Shown in pieces: positions 16,775-25,047 of a stretch of 64,000 bases of DNA. Source of the DNA: Tessaracoccus caeni (GTDB lineage: Bacteria; Actinomycetota; Actinomycetes; Propionibacteriales; Propionibacteriaceae); assembly GCF_029211185.1 (NCBI RefSeq), contig NZ_JARGDO010000008.1, forward strand, positions 1 to 64,000, read 5' to 3'. Under the pieces are notes generated by a model. It saw nothing but the letters and a program-made list of their open reading frames with translations. It ran no database searches and was not told the origin of the DNA. The position numbers and the translations under genes are program-made. Every line of letters begins with the position of its first letter. The first letter of the stretch is position 1.

Positions 16775-17638
16775 TCAGTGGTCCGTCTCAGTTTCAGCTG
16801 AGCCGTTGATCACTTCGGGTGGGGCCACGGGAGGGGTCCGTCGATCGTCCCGTGTGCCGGATGAGTCCGGTGCGGACGTTGCCGTCGGTTGCGACGGAGA
16901 CAAGTGCCGGGCGAAGAAGCGGACGACGTCTTCGCCCGCGAACTCCGGGACGCCCGTGTGTCCTCCCATGTTGGCGTACAGCGTCTTCTCCTTCGACCCG
17001 AATGCGTCGAACAGGTCGAGGGCCATCTGCCGGTCGTTGTTCTCGTCGTCCCATTGCAGGAGCACATGCAGCGGGATCGTGACATCACGCGCCTGCTCCA
17101 TGATGGCCTGCGGCACATAGGTGCCTGCGAAAAGGCTAGCCGCGACGACGCGGGAATCCTCTGCGGCCATGCGGGTGCCGACGGCGATCACCCCGCCCGA
17201 GATTCCAACCCGATCGCCGATCTCGGGCAGCGTGAGCACCTCGTCGAGGGTGGCCTGCCACTCCGGAACGGCCTGATCGACGAGGGGGAGGACCAGTCGG
17301 TCGATGACGTCGCCGCTCGGGGCCCTACCCGCAGAGATGGCGCGAACGAGATCGGCTCGTGCCTGCTCCGCGTCAGGCAGGCGTGGACGGTCGCCGGCGC
17401 CGGGCAACTCGACGCAGACGGCGGCGAACCCGTGCCGGGCAACGCCTTGTGCCCGCGCGGCCAGACGGGGATACATACGCTGCATCCCGATCCCGCCGGG
17501 TTGTCCCATCAGGATGACGGGTACCGGTGCAGGCGAGGATGCGGAGGGCGGCGTCCAGAGGATGCCGGGGATGTCGCTGAGGGTGAAAGCACGTTCGAGG
17601 ATGTCGCCGTCGAGACGTTGTTCAGAAGTGAAGTGCAT
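16775..17638 (-). CDS. alpha/beta hydrolase (dienelactone-hydrolase/peptidase-like)
   Basis: 287-aa alpha/beta hydrolase. VPVILMGQPGG carries the oxyanion loop, the nucleophile elbow is RVGISGGVIAVG (Ser of GISGG), the acid is probably in VLLQWDDENN, and the catalytic His is in ANMGGHTGVPE. The C-terminal 40 residues are a Pro/Ser/Thr-rich tail without predicted structure. No signal peptide is present. Substrate unknown; related proteins cleave esters or short acyl groups. Confidence 0.75.
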   Translation of the reverse strand: MHFTSEQRLDGDILERAFTLSDIPGILWTPPSASSPAPVPVILMGQPGGIGMQRMYPRLAARAQGVARHGFAAVCVELPGAGDRPRLPDAEQARADLVRAISAGRAPSGDVIDRLVLPLVDQAVPEWQATLDEVLTLPEIGDRVGISGGVIAVGTRMAAEDSRVVAASLFAGTYVPQAIMEQARDVTIPLHVLLQWDDENNDRQMALDLFDAFGSKEKTLYANMGGHTGVPEFAGEDVVRFFARHLSPSQPTATSAPDSSGTRDDRRTPPVAPPEVINGSAETETDH

Positions 17639-17866
17639 GGTCGTGCCTTTCGAGAGTGCTGCTGATCAGCGGCGCTCCCGGACGACCTATCGTCCGACCG
17701 AAACTCCCACGAGGAGCACCCATGTCGAATCGTTCACGGGTATCACCTCCTTTGCGTCATGCACGGTCTTCGGTGAAGATACCTTCCCTGTGTCATGGCC
17801 CGCAACCCCCGCAGACCACTACCATTGCGCAGGTACTTGACCATTCCTTGAGAAGGAGCCTTCCGG

Positions 17867-18430
17867 ATGGACCCGACGCTCCCCGAACTGCGCGCTGACT
17901 TCGACGCGCAGGCAGGTAGATCCCTCGCGCTCCCGCTTGCAGGAATGATCGTTTGGGCAATCATCGGTGTCGCCGCGCTTTTCATGGAGCCGAGGATCGC
18001 GACTTTCGCGCTCATCGTCGGCACGGGAGCCATCTTCCCGATCGGCATTCTGCTTGCGAAGATGCTCGGAGAGCGACTCCTCAACAATACGAATCCCCTC
18101 GCGAAGCTCATGGCGATGTGCGTGCTCATGGTGAACCTGCTCTGGGCGGTGCACATCACGCTTCTTTTCGTGGCCCCACAACTGATCTCACTGACTCTCG
18201 GCATCGGCCTGGGCCTCCACTGGATCGTCTTCTCGTGGATCATCGGGAACCCCGCAGGCACCGTGCATGCGATCGCACGGACCGTGCTCGTCACCGCGGC
18301 ATGGTGGCTCGTACCCGACCATCGCGTCAGCGCCGTCGCGGTGGCCGTCGTGCTGTCGTACGCGTACTCGCTCGTCGCGCTTCGAACGCGCCAGTTGAAT
18401 CTTCCGGACAAGCAACTGGTCGCTGACTGA
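17867..18430 (+). CDS. multi-pass membrane protein (DUF7010-like)
   Basis: 187-aa protein with six predicted transmembrane helices starting at LPLAGMIVWAIIGVAALF. The cytoplasmic N-terminus LPELRADFDAQAGRSL and the helix GLGLHWIVFSWIIGNPAG are, as I recall, shared with an uncharacterised family annotated DUF7010. An AGAAGGAG site precedes the ATG. It stands alone between the divergent hydrolase and the convergent ABM gene. Confidence 0.7.
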   Translation: MDPTLPELRADFDAQAGRSLALPLAGMIVWAIIGVAALFMEPRIATFALIVGTGAIFPIGILLAKMLGERLLNNTNPLAKLMAMCVLMVNLLWAVHITLLFVAPQLISLTLGIGLGLHWIVFSWIIGNPAGTVHAIARTVLVTAAWWLVPDHRVSAVAVAVVLSYAYSLVALRTRQLNLPDKQLVAD

Positions 18431-18527
18431 GAACGTCTTGGCATAGCGATAGCCGACGATGATCCTCTCGTGGCCGTCGCGTTCGTCTACTTCCGCTTTC
18501 CATCGCACGGTCCACCGTGACCGCCTG

Positions 18528-18830
18528 TCAGGCGGTGAACTCGCCGACGACGGTGTAGAGGCCGGGCGCTGCCTTCGCAATCGCGGCGGTGCGCTTGGCG
18601 TATTCGGCGGCTGCTGGATCGCTCTGGGTCGCCTTCACGTCGTCGGGGGTCTCCCAGCGCGCGACGTTGATGACGCGGCGCTTGTCGAGGCTGGCGAGCA
18701 GGGTGACCGAGATGAAGCCTGGTCGCTTGGACATGACCTTTTCGGTGCCCTCCACTAGCAGGTCGATGACCTCCTGCTGCTGGGACGGGTCGACGTCGAC
18801 GATGTTGACGAACGTGATGGGGTTGGACAT
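18528..18830 (-). CDS. antibiotic biosynthesis monooxygenase (ABM) domain protein
   Basis: 100-aa ferredoxin-like ABM fold: ITFVNIVDVDPSQQQEVIDLL, then KRPGFISVTLLASLDKRRVINVARWETPDDV. Family members act as cofactor-free oxygenases or as small-molecule degraders. ATG 18830 is chosen because of a strong AAGGAGGAA site; the frame upstream of it is open but not protein-like. It is divergent from the SigJ-like sigma factor, a neighbourhood often seen with oxidative-stress ECF factors. Confidence 0.85.
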   Translation of the reverse strand: MSNPITFVNIVDVDPSQQQEVIDLLVEGTEKVMSKRPGFISVTLLASLDKRRVINVARWETPDDVKATQSDPAAAEYAKRTAAIAKAAPGLYTVVGEFTA

Positions 18831-19239
18831 AGGTTCCTCCTTCAGACGTGTTCTGCGTTCTGAGTGCGGTCGACTCTCGGCGTGATTCGCACCGGTGGGC
18901 CGTGAACAGACGGGGTGCCTGCTCTGCGGGTAGACGAGACAGCGCCTTGGACTGTCAGGCCAGCGGTTGCGAACAGAGGATCTCCTCACGCTCTGACGGG
19001 TTACCTCGTTCTTCTTCTTGGGGCCGGTTGCGCCGGTCAACGGAGAGACGAAGGTCATGTCGCCACGTCGTTCAGCGGACGCAGCCCATGGTCGCCGGTG
19101 AGCACACCGAGGGGCCAGTAGCGCGTCTCACACTTCACGGGGTCATCTCGTCTCCTTGTCAAGGAAACATGATGCGATAGGAGCCAGAGGGATGCGTGCG
19201 CAACTCCCAGGGAGCCTGCGACTGAAGACGGGAGGGATG
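18831..19239. other. 409-bp divergent spacer between ABM gene and sigma factor
   Basis: No gene could be supported here on either strand. Short frames occur, for example minus 19055-19276 ending YWPLGVLTGDHGLRPLNDVAT, but none has a ribosome binding site, a recognisable family or an independent signal of coding. The spacer is longer than needed for two promoters and may hold an eroded gene. Confidence 0.4.
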
Positions 19240-20169
19240 ATGCCTGACGATATGACGTGGCGACACGCCGAGCCACCGCACCTGGTGGATGCGATCCGAG
19301 AGCGAAGCGTCCTCCTGGGACTCAGCTACCGTCTACTCGGCTCCCTCGCCGACGCGGAAGATGCCGTGCAGGAGACCTACATCCGCTGGTACCGGCTCTC
19401 CGAGCAGGAACGCCGGGATATAGCCCATCCCCGCGCGTGGCTCATCAAGACCGCCAGCCGCATCGGCCTCGACATGCTGACCACGGCGCGCGCCCGTCGA
19501 GAGAGCTACGTCGGCGAGTGGCTCCCCGAGCCGATCCCCGCCCCGCACAGGTGGAGCAGCCAGGATCCGACCACCGCCTTCGACCCCGCAGACCGAGTCA
19601 CCCTTGACGACCAGGTGTCGATGGCGTTGCTCATCGTCCTGGAATCCATGACGCCCGCTGAGCGCGTGGCCTTCGTCCTCCACGACGTGTTCCGTTACAC
19701 CTTCCCCGAGATCGCCGAGATCGTTGGCCGCTCGCCCGCCGCGTGCCGCCAGCTCGCATCGTCCGCACGACGCCGCGTCCGCGAAGAACAGCGAACCCCT
19801 GTACCCCGCGCCGAACACGCAGCCGCTGTGCAATCATTCAAGATTGCCTGGCAGACCGGTGACCTCGCCGCACTTCTCGACACGCTCGACCCAGGCGCCA
19901 CCGCGATCACCGACGGCGGCGGGCTCGTCTCCGCTTCCCTCGAACCGCTATACGGCCCCGAAGCCATCGCACGATTCCTCATGGGTGTCCTCGACCGGCA
20001 GCCCGACCTCACCGTTCATGAAGAACTCGTCAACGGCGAACCTGGACTCGTCGCCACCGACAGTCACGACCACACCCTCGCCGTCATCACATTGGCGACC
20101 ACCCGCTCCGGCAAGATCAAACACGTCTGGGCAGTCCGCAACCCCGAAAAGCTCGAAGTCTGGCGATAG
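19240..20169 (+). CDS. SigJ-like ECF sigma factor with C-terminal SnoaL domain
   Basis: 309-aa sigma factor. Region 2 is LLGLSYRLLGSLADAEDAVQETYIRWYRL, with HPRAWLIKTASRIGLDML. Region 4 is MTPAERVAFVLHDVFRYTFPEIAEIVGRSPAACRQLASSARRRV. A SnoaL-like domain follows from about 195 (FKIAWQTGDLAALLDTLDPGATAITDGGG). This is the ECF41/SigJ arrangement, in which the SnoaL domain modulates activity in place of an anti-sigma factor. ATG 19240 (or 19237) follows GGGAGG. The ABM gene read divergently from the same spacer is a plausible target. Confidence 0.88.
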   Translation: MPDDMTWRHAEPPHLVDAIRERSVLLGLSYRLLGSLADAEDAVQETYIRWYRLSEQERRDIAHPRAWLIKTASRIGLDMLTTARARRESYVGEWLPEPIPAPHRWSSQDPTTAFDPADRVTLDDQVSMALLIVLESMTPAERVAFVLHDVFRYTFPEIAEIVGRSPAACRQLASSARRRVREEQRTPVPRAEHAAAVQSFKIAWQTGDLAALLDTLDPGATAITDGGGLVSASLEPLYGPEAIARFLMGVLDRQPDLTVHEELVNGEPGLVATDSHDHTLAVITLATTRSGKIKHVWAVRNPEKLEVWR

Positions 20170-20446
20170 CGGGTGCATCACCACCTGCAAGACCCAACCG
20201 GTGAGGCCCGATAGAGTCGGCGGGCTCGACCAACCTCGTGCTGGCGCCGTTGTTCTGGGGACGAAAGGTGACGATCAAGCTTGCTGACCCGTTCATCCCC
20301 CTCGACGTGGACTCGGCCACTGGCCTGATCGAACAGTCCTCGCGTGACGGGAACCAGGCTGCGGTTGCCGTCTCCGCCACGACATATCGTCCATCTACGA
20401 AAAGCCGCATACGGGCTGGCAACACGAGACTGTCTTGACTGGCAGC
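20170..20446. other. spacer upstream of the VanY-like gene
   Basis: 277 bases. A possible small plus-strand frame begins at GTG 20268 (VTIKLADPFIPLDVDSATG...) and runs to 20438, with no recognised family and a weak ribosome binding site, so it is not called. No convincing promoter for the downstream carboxypeptidase was identified. Confidence 0.35.
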
Positions 20447-21163
20447 ATGAGTCGAACAGCAGTTGCACGAGCACGAACCCGTCGAGCCCTCGGGCCCACC
20501 ATCGCTGGCGCGATCGTACTGACAGCGTCGATCACTGGAGTGTTCGTGTACCAGTCGGGTTCGTCACCGGAACCGTCGTCAGACTCCACCGCATCGTCGC
20601 AAGCCCCTTCGGCAAGTCCGCCGTCACCCGAGTCCTCGCACAGCGTGGAATCGTCATCGCCGCCACCCGTCGGTGAAGGCCTTCCCGGAGCCCTTAGCGA
20701 TACCGGCATCTCGGAAGCAGACGGAGTTTTGCCGGACGGCGCCACGGTGTTCGACGATCAATACCCCGGCATCGCCCACCTTGACGGTGAGCTGCTCCAC
20801 GCTATGCGCGACGCGGCGACGCACGCGGAAGACGATGGCATCTATGTCACCGTCAACAGCGGCTGGCGCTCCGGCGACTACCAGGAGCTGCTCCTGCGTC
20901 GCGCCGTCGCACAGTACGGTTCGGAGGCGGAAGCCGCACGATGGGTGGCTACTGCGGAGACCTCTGCTCATGTGTCCGGTGAAGCAATCGACGTCGGCCC
21001 TTCCGAAGCCGTGGTCTGGCTGTCCGAGCACGGCGCAGAGTATGGCCTCTGTCAGATCTACGCCAACGAACCGTGGCACTACGAGCTACGTCCCGAAGCC
21101 GCCGATAGTGGGTGTCCGCGCATGTTTGCCGACCCGACGCACGATCCGAGGATGCAAGGGTGA
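20447..21163 (+). CDS. VanY-like D-alanyl-D-alanine carboxypeptidase, membrane-anchored
   Basis: 238-aa zinc peptidase of the VanY/M15B group expected to trim the terminal D-Ala of peptidoglycan stem peptides. A single N-terminal transmembrane anchor (TIAGAIVLTASITGVFVY) and a Ser/Pro linker to about residue 75 put the enzyme outside the membrane. Zinc ligands lie in SAHVSGEAIDVG (SxHxxGxAxD) and the catalytic/ligand His in YANEPWHYELRPEA; substrate contacts include SGWRSGDYQELL. The ATG at 20447 is preferred to the TTG at 20435. It converges on a two-component system and lies 2 kb from a VanZ-like gene. Confidence 0.87.
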   Translation: MSRTAVARARTRRALGPTIAGAIVLTASITGVFVYQSGSSPEPSSDSTASSQAPSASPPSPESSHSVESSSPPPVGEGLPGALSDTGISEADGVLPDGATVFDDQYPGIAHLDGELLHAMRDAATHAEDDGIYVTVNSGWRSGDYQELLLRRAVAQYGSEAEAARWVATAETSAHVSGEAIDVGPSEAVVWLSEHGAEYGLCQIYANEPWHYELRPEAADSGCPRMFADPTHDPRMQG

Positions 21164-21218
21164 GTGTGAGTGGATGCGACGGACCGTGTGGTCCCTCAGC
21201 GGACTCGCTGCAACTGCC

Positions 21219-22295
21219 TCACAGCGGGAGGTGGACGGTGACGCGGAGCCCGCCGCCCGTCCGTGGCGTCAGAGTGAGGGTTCCGTCGTGCGCTGTGACG
21301 ATGCTGCTGACGATCGCCAACCCCAGCCCGACGCCGGCCTGGTCGCTGCGAATGCGGTCGGTTCCGCGCCGGAACGGTTCGGTCAGCGTGGACACCAGCT
21401 GTGTGCTCAGCTGCTCACCGGTGTTCTCGACCGTAAGCTCGGCGAACCCGGCCCCAGCGGTCGTGACGATCTGCACGGAGCCGCCCGTGGGAAGGTTGTG
21501 AACGATGGCATTGTGCATGAGGTTCGTAACCATCTGCAGAAGCAAGGCGGACGATCCGGACGCGAACGCGACAGGTCCGGTGATCTCGAGAACCACGTGG
21601 TTCTTCTCCGCGAGGGGAAGCATGGTCTCGGCCGCTTGCTCGGCAAGGAGGGACAGGTCGACGTGCTCGGGTACGAAGGAACGCTGGTCCGCCCGGCTCA
21701 GCAGCAGCAGCGCTTCGGTGAGTGCGATCGCACGGGCATTGACGGAGCGGAGACGTTCTTCGCGACCGTCCGGGCTCGGATCCTTGCTCGCGACATCAAG
21801 GATCGTCTGCATCACTGCGAGTGGAGTGCGCAGCTCGTGAGACGCGTTGGCGGCGAACCGCTGCTGCTCGACAAGCTGCGCCTCCAGCTTCGCGAGCATC
21901 GTGTCGAAAGCGTCGGCGAGCTCACGGAACTCGTCACCCCGGCCCTCCAGCGCAACGCGGTGGGTGAGCGACCCGTTCGCGGCCTGTCGCGCGGCGCTCG
22001 TGATGCGCGTCAACGGCGCGAGCATGCGGCCGGCGAGTATCCAACCACCGGCAAGTCCGACGAGCAGCAGGCCCAGGAGTACCAGCATCGCCGCGGGGGT
22101 GAAGATGCGAGGACCGAAGTTGCCCGGGTCGAAGACGAGCAGGAAATCGTCGAACGTCGGAAGGTAGAAGACGGACATCTCCCGGATCTGGAAGTACCAC
22201 GTCACTCCCAGCAGCAGGATCCCGGCGAAGACGAGGAAGCCCGCGTAGCTGAGCGTGAGCTTGATACGAGCACTCAGGCCCCGCCGTCTACGCAT
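21219..22295 (-). CDS. sensor histidine kinase, OmpR-group (VanS-like position)
   Basis: 358-aa kinase with two transmembrane segments (LSYAGFLVFAGILLLGVTWYF; FTPAAMLVLLGLLLVGLAGGWILAG) around a short extracytoplasmic loop of about 40 residues. HAMP follows (RMLAPLTRITSAARQ), then the H box FAANASHELRTPLAVMQ, N box LMHNAIVHN and G box GVGLGLAIVSSI. ATG 22295 overlaps the response regulator stop by 8 nt. The small sensor loop resembles kinases that detect cell-wall antibiotics within the membrane. Gene order suggests control of the adjacent vanY-like and vanZ-like genes, which is inference. Confidence 0.88.
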   Translation of the reverse strand: MRRRRGLSARIKLTLSYAGFLVFAGILLLGVTWYFQIREMSVFYLPTFDDFLLVFDPGNFGPRIFTPAAMLVLLGLLLVGLAGGWILAGRMLAPLTRITSAARQAANGSLTHRVALEGRGDEFRELADAFDTMLAKLEAQLVEQQRFAANASHELRTPLAVMQTILDVASKDPSPDGREERLRSVNARAIALTEALLLLSRADQRSFVPEHVDLSLLAEQAAETMLPLAEKNHVVLEITGPVAFASGSSALLLQMVTNLMHNAIVHNLPTGGSVQIVTTAGAGFAELTVENTGEQLSTQLVSTLTEPFRRGTDRIRSDQAGVGLGLAIVSSIVTAHDGTLTLTPRTGGGLRVTVHLPL

Positions 22296-22983
22296 GCGTG
22301 TCTCCCACAGTCTCGGCCTTTGGAACCGTGTCGATGCGGTAGCCAACGCCGGCCACGGTGGCGATCACCCAAGGCTCACCGAGACGCTTGCGAAGGGCCG
22401 AGACGGTGATTCGTACCGCATTCGTGAAGGGATCCGCGTTCTCATCCCACGCCTTTTCAAGCAGTTCCTCGGCACTGATCACACCGCCCTCAGCGGCCAC
22501 CAGCACTTCCAGCACAGCGAACTGCTTGCGGGTGAGCGCCACATACCGTCCGTCGCGGTAGACCTCGCGGCGGAACGGATCCAACCGAAGCCCTGCGATT
22601 TCCCGAACCGGCGGCCTGCTGCGGGACCGACGCCGATCGAGGGCGCGGAGCCGCAGTACGAGCTCGCGCAACTCGAACGGCTTGGTGAGGTAATCGTCGG
22701 CTCCGAGCTCGAATCCGGATGCCTTATCGTCGAGGCGATCCGCGGCGGTCAGCATCAGGATCGGCATGCCGCTGCCGGAGGCGACGATGCTCGCGGCCAC
22801 GTCGTCACCGGACGGGCCGGGGATGTCACGATCGAGCACAGCGATGTCGTAGTCGTTGATGCTCAGCAGCTCGAGAGCGGTGTCGCCGTCACCGGCGATG
22901 TCGGCAGCGATCGCTTCCAATCGCAGCCCGTCGCGGATGGCCTCGGCCATGAACGGCTCGTCCTCGACGATCAACACACGCAT
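22288..22983 (-). CDS. OmpR-family response regulator (VanR-like position)
   Basis: 231-aa regulator. The receiver has VLIVEDEPFMAEAI, phospho-acceptor Asp in IAVLDRDIPGPSGDD and LMLTAADR; the Lys is in DDYLTKPFELRELVLRLRAL. The winged helix has FRREVYRDGRYVALTRKQFAVLEVL, with recognition helix NAVRITVSALRKRLGEPWVIATVAGVGYRID. ATG 22983 follows a GAGAGG site and is preferred to the long upstream extension. It is co-transcribed with the kinase. Confidence 0.9.
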   Translation of the reverse strand: MRVLIVEDEPFMAEAIRDGLRLEAIAADIAGDGDTALELLSINDYDIAVLDRDIPGPSGDDVAASIVASGSGMPILMLTAADRLDDKASGFELGADDYLTKPFELRELVLRLRALDRRRSRSRPPVREIAGLRLDPFRREVYRDGRYVALTRKQFAVLEVLVAAEGGVISAEELLEKAWDENADPFTNAVRITVSALRKRLGEPWVIATVAGVGYRIDTVPKAETVGDTHA

Positions 22984-23245
22984 ACCTCTCATGCTACGAA
23001 GCCGCGCATATCGTGAGCGTACGAGTTTCTTGGGTGCGGAGGCATTCGCCTCAACCTCATCGTCGCCCCCTGTGCTTGGCGGCGGCGGAGACCGCCTGTT
23101 CGACGACGAGAACCCGCTTACGAGCTGGGAGCTCACCCATTGCGACACCAGCGAACCCGGCGTGCTCGCGCTGACCTACGACCGAAAGAGCTGAACCGCC
23201 AAAGAAGGCGCCACGGTCACGAGTGAACCGAGCAGAGCATCGCTA
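22984..23245. other. spacer between regulator and VanZ-like genes
   Basis: 262 bases upstream of the regulator start and downstream of the vanZ-like stop. No supported gene. It should contain the promoter of the two-component operon, but no clear -35/-10 or direct repeat of the kind bound by OmpR proteins was recognised. Confidence 0.35.
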
Positions 23246-23824
23246 CTACGGCGTGAGCGGCACGTCCTTCAGCACGTAGCGCACGGGTGATGCGAAGAAC
23301 ACCAGGCACGCAAGCACAGCAAGCACGGTCCCGACAAGCAAGATGCGCGCCGTTCTCGAGACTCTCAGCCTGCCCGCACGCCGCATCACCGCAATCCCCA
23401 AGACTCCGATGACACCTCCGGCGGTGTTGGCGATGACGTCGGTGACATCGGTGCTCCCGATCATGAGTGTGTACTGGCCGGCCTCCAGAAGCAGGCTCGC
23501 TGCCGCGATCGTTCCCGCGTGCTTCCAGAGCGTCCACGACGGGCGAAGCAGACCCAGGTACGTGCCGAGAGGCAGGAAGAGCAGGATGTTTATCCCGACC
23601 TCAAGGGGATCGCTGGCACCATACGAACCACTGGCCGCGAATGGCACCAGTTTGATGCGACGGAGGTTGCCCGAGCCGACGAAGGGAATTTCGAGCTTCC
23701 ACAGGATGATCCAGGTGAGGAGGACGAGGTAAACGACGAACAGCCCGACGAGCAGTGCGTGTGTCCTCTGGAGAGGCAGCTCAGATGCGACAGTCTCTCC
23801 CCGCGCCAAGGTGAAATCACTCAT
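23246..23824 (-). CDS. VanZ-family membrane protein
   Basis: 192-aa integral membrane protein with four to five helices. The first (ALLVGLFVVYLVLLTWIILW) is followed by the conserved KLVPF segment (LRRIKLVPFAASGSYG), then NILLFLPLGTYLGLL and LLEAGQYTLMIGSTDVTDVIANTAGGVIG, the diagnostic VanZ signature (E.xQ...GRxxDxxDxxxNtxG). VanZ gives low-level teicoplanin resistance in enterococci by an unknown mechanism. Here it accompanies VanY-like and two-component genes, without vanH/A/X. Confidence 0.85.
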   Translation of the reverse strand: MSDFTLARGETVASELPLQRTHALLVGLFVVYLVLLTWIILWKLEIPFVGSGNLRRIKLVPFAASGSYGASDPLEVGINILLFLPLGTYLGLLRPSWTLWKHAGTIAAASLLLEAGQYTLMIGSTDVTDVIANTAGGVIGVLGIAVMRRAGRLRVSRTARILLVGTVLAVLACLVFFASPVRYVLKDVPLTP

Positions 23825-23900
23825 TCCATCAGTCAACCCGGCGCGATGTTGCGTGAGCGTATCGTTTTCGCCTACCGATCTGCGTCCGGCGTCCGTTCGC

Positions 23901-24275
23901 TCATGAGATTTCCTTCTTCGTCGAGTCGTCCTGCGGTGGCGCGGCGGCCAGGGAGACGCTGTTCCCGTCGGGGTCGATGATGGTGACGTGCTGCACGCCG
24001 TTGCCGTAGGTCTCGATGGGCTGGTGAGCCATGCCCGCCGAACGCCAACGCGACAGGTAGGCGTCGAGACTGGGTACTCCCAGAGTCATGAGTCCGCCTC
24101 CGGCCCGCTTTTCGTCGGGGGCGACGAAAAGCCAGGTCGCCGCAGCAACCTGCCACATGGCCTCCTCGCCGACGACCTCGTCGGGGGAGCGGCCGAAGAA
24201 AATCGAGTACCAGTCGATCGCTACGGAGAGATCACGTACAGGAAGCCCCGCGAACACCTGCGTCTCGGTATTCAT
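23901..24275 (-). CDS. VOC-superfamily (glyoxalase/bleomycin-resistance-like) protein
   Basis: 124-aa vicinal-oxygen-chelate fold: VFAGLPVRDLSVAIDWYSIFFGRSP, then HVTIIDPDGNSVSLAAAPP. One beta-alpha-beta-beta-beta unit pair is present, so it should be a dimer that binds a metal or drug between subunits. ATG 24275 overlaps the stop of the DHFR-like gene (ATGA), so they form one operon controlled by the divergent HxlR regulator. Confidence 0.82.
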   Translation of the reverse strand: MNTETQVFAGLPVRDLSVAIDWYSIFFGRSPDEVVGEEAMWQVAAATWLFVAPDEKRAGGGLMTLGVPSLDAYLSRWRSAGMAHQPIETYGNGVQHVTIIDPDGNSVSLAAAPPQDDSTKKEIS

Positions 24276-24970
24276 CAGAGCGTGTCCCCATCTGGCCGCC
24301 ACGGAGACGCGGCGGGAGCCTGAGTGGCCGTTCGCGTGAAGGTCATGTGCACTGTGCCGCTCTCGGCCACCTCGGTCGTCACCTCGTAGGCAGCCTCGAG
24401 ACCGCGCAGCCCATCCCAGAGGCGCACCCCGCCGCCGAGAAGGATTGGGGCGATCGCGACGTGGAGTTCGTCGATGAGCCCTGCCCGCAGGAAGTCGCGG
24501 ACCACGGTGGGGCCGCCGCCGATCCGCACGTCCTGACCGTTCGCGGCTTCGATCGCGAGCGTGAGCGCCTCCTCCGGAGTTGCCGAGAGGAAGCGGAACG
24601 TGGTGCCGCCCTCCATGACCAGCTCCGGCCGCTGCTCATGGGTGAGCACGAACACCGGCGTATGGAACGGCGGATTCTCGCCCCACCAGCCACGCCACTG
24701 CGGATCGTTCGGGTACAGGTGCAGCCCAAACTTTCCGGCGCCCATGATCTCGGCGCCGATCCCCTCGAAGTAGGCGGCGGCGTACTTGTCGTCGACACCC
24801 GTCGTGCCGGCGCCCGAGGTGTCGCCGAATACGCGCTCCTGCATGGTGCGGGTCGCCGCATACGCCTCGACCAGCCGGAACCAGTCCTTGCCGAAGGGAT
24901 CCTCCGGTGTTCCGTCGGCGGTGCTGGCGAATCCGTCGAGTGAGATGTTGAGGTCGGCGCGTATTCTCAC
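24275..24970 (-). CDS. dihydrofolate-reductase-family protein (RibD C-terminal type)
   Basis: 231-aa reductase-fold protein beginning VRIRADLNISLDGFAST. It shows IMGAGKFGLHL, HTPVFVLTHEQRPEL, the NADPH-binding IGGGPTVVRDFLRAGLIDELHVAIAPILLGGGVRLW and MTFTRT at the end. The order and the GGG loop match the RibD_C/YyaP group rather than true folate reductases. GTG 24970 is chosen because AAGGAG lies 8 bases upstream. It is first in a two-gene operon with the VOC gene, and its 5' region overlaps the HxlR operator. Confidence 0.85.
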   Translation of the reverse strand: MRIRADLNISLDGFASTADGTPEDPFGKDWFRLVEAYAATRTMQERVFGDTSGAGTTGVDDKYAAAYFEGIGAEIMGAGKFGLHLYPNDPQWRGWWGENPPFHTPVFVLTHEQRPELVMEGGTTFRFLSATPEEALTLAIEAANGQDVRIGGGPTVVRDFLRAGLIDELHVAIAPILLGGGVRLWDGLRGLEAAYEVTTEVAESGTVHMTFTRTATQAPAASPWRPDGDTL

Positions 24971-24984
24971 GGTCAGAACTCCTT

Positions 24985-25009
24985 TAGTGATTGCACATTG
25001 CAATTACTA
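24985..25009. promoter_or_regulatory. HxlR operator, 25-bp near-perfect palindrome
   Basis: The arm TAGTGATTGCA (24985-24995) and the arm TGCAATTACTA (24999-25009) are inverted repeats with one mismatch around CAT. The site lies between the divergent DHFR-like and HxlR genes, 14 nt before one start codon and 38 nt before the other, so a bound HxlR dimer could silence both. Confidence 0.72.
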
Positions 25010-25047
25010 GCATGATGGTTGACTGGTGTTACGTCAAGGAGGGAACC

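Noticed and set aside
18188..18580. Minus-strand peptide WTVRWKAEVDERDGHERIIVGYRYAK near 18430-18520
   Set aside because: Protein-like for about 30 residues but without a start, ribosome binding site or recognised family; it may be a relic, not called.
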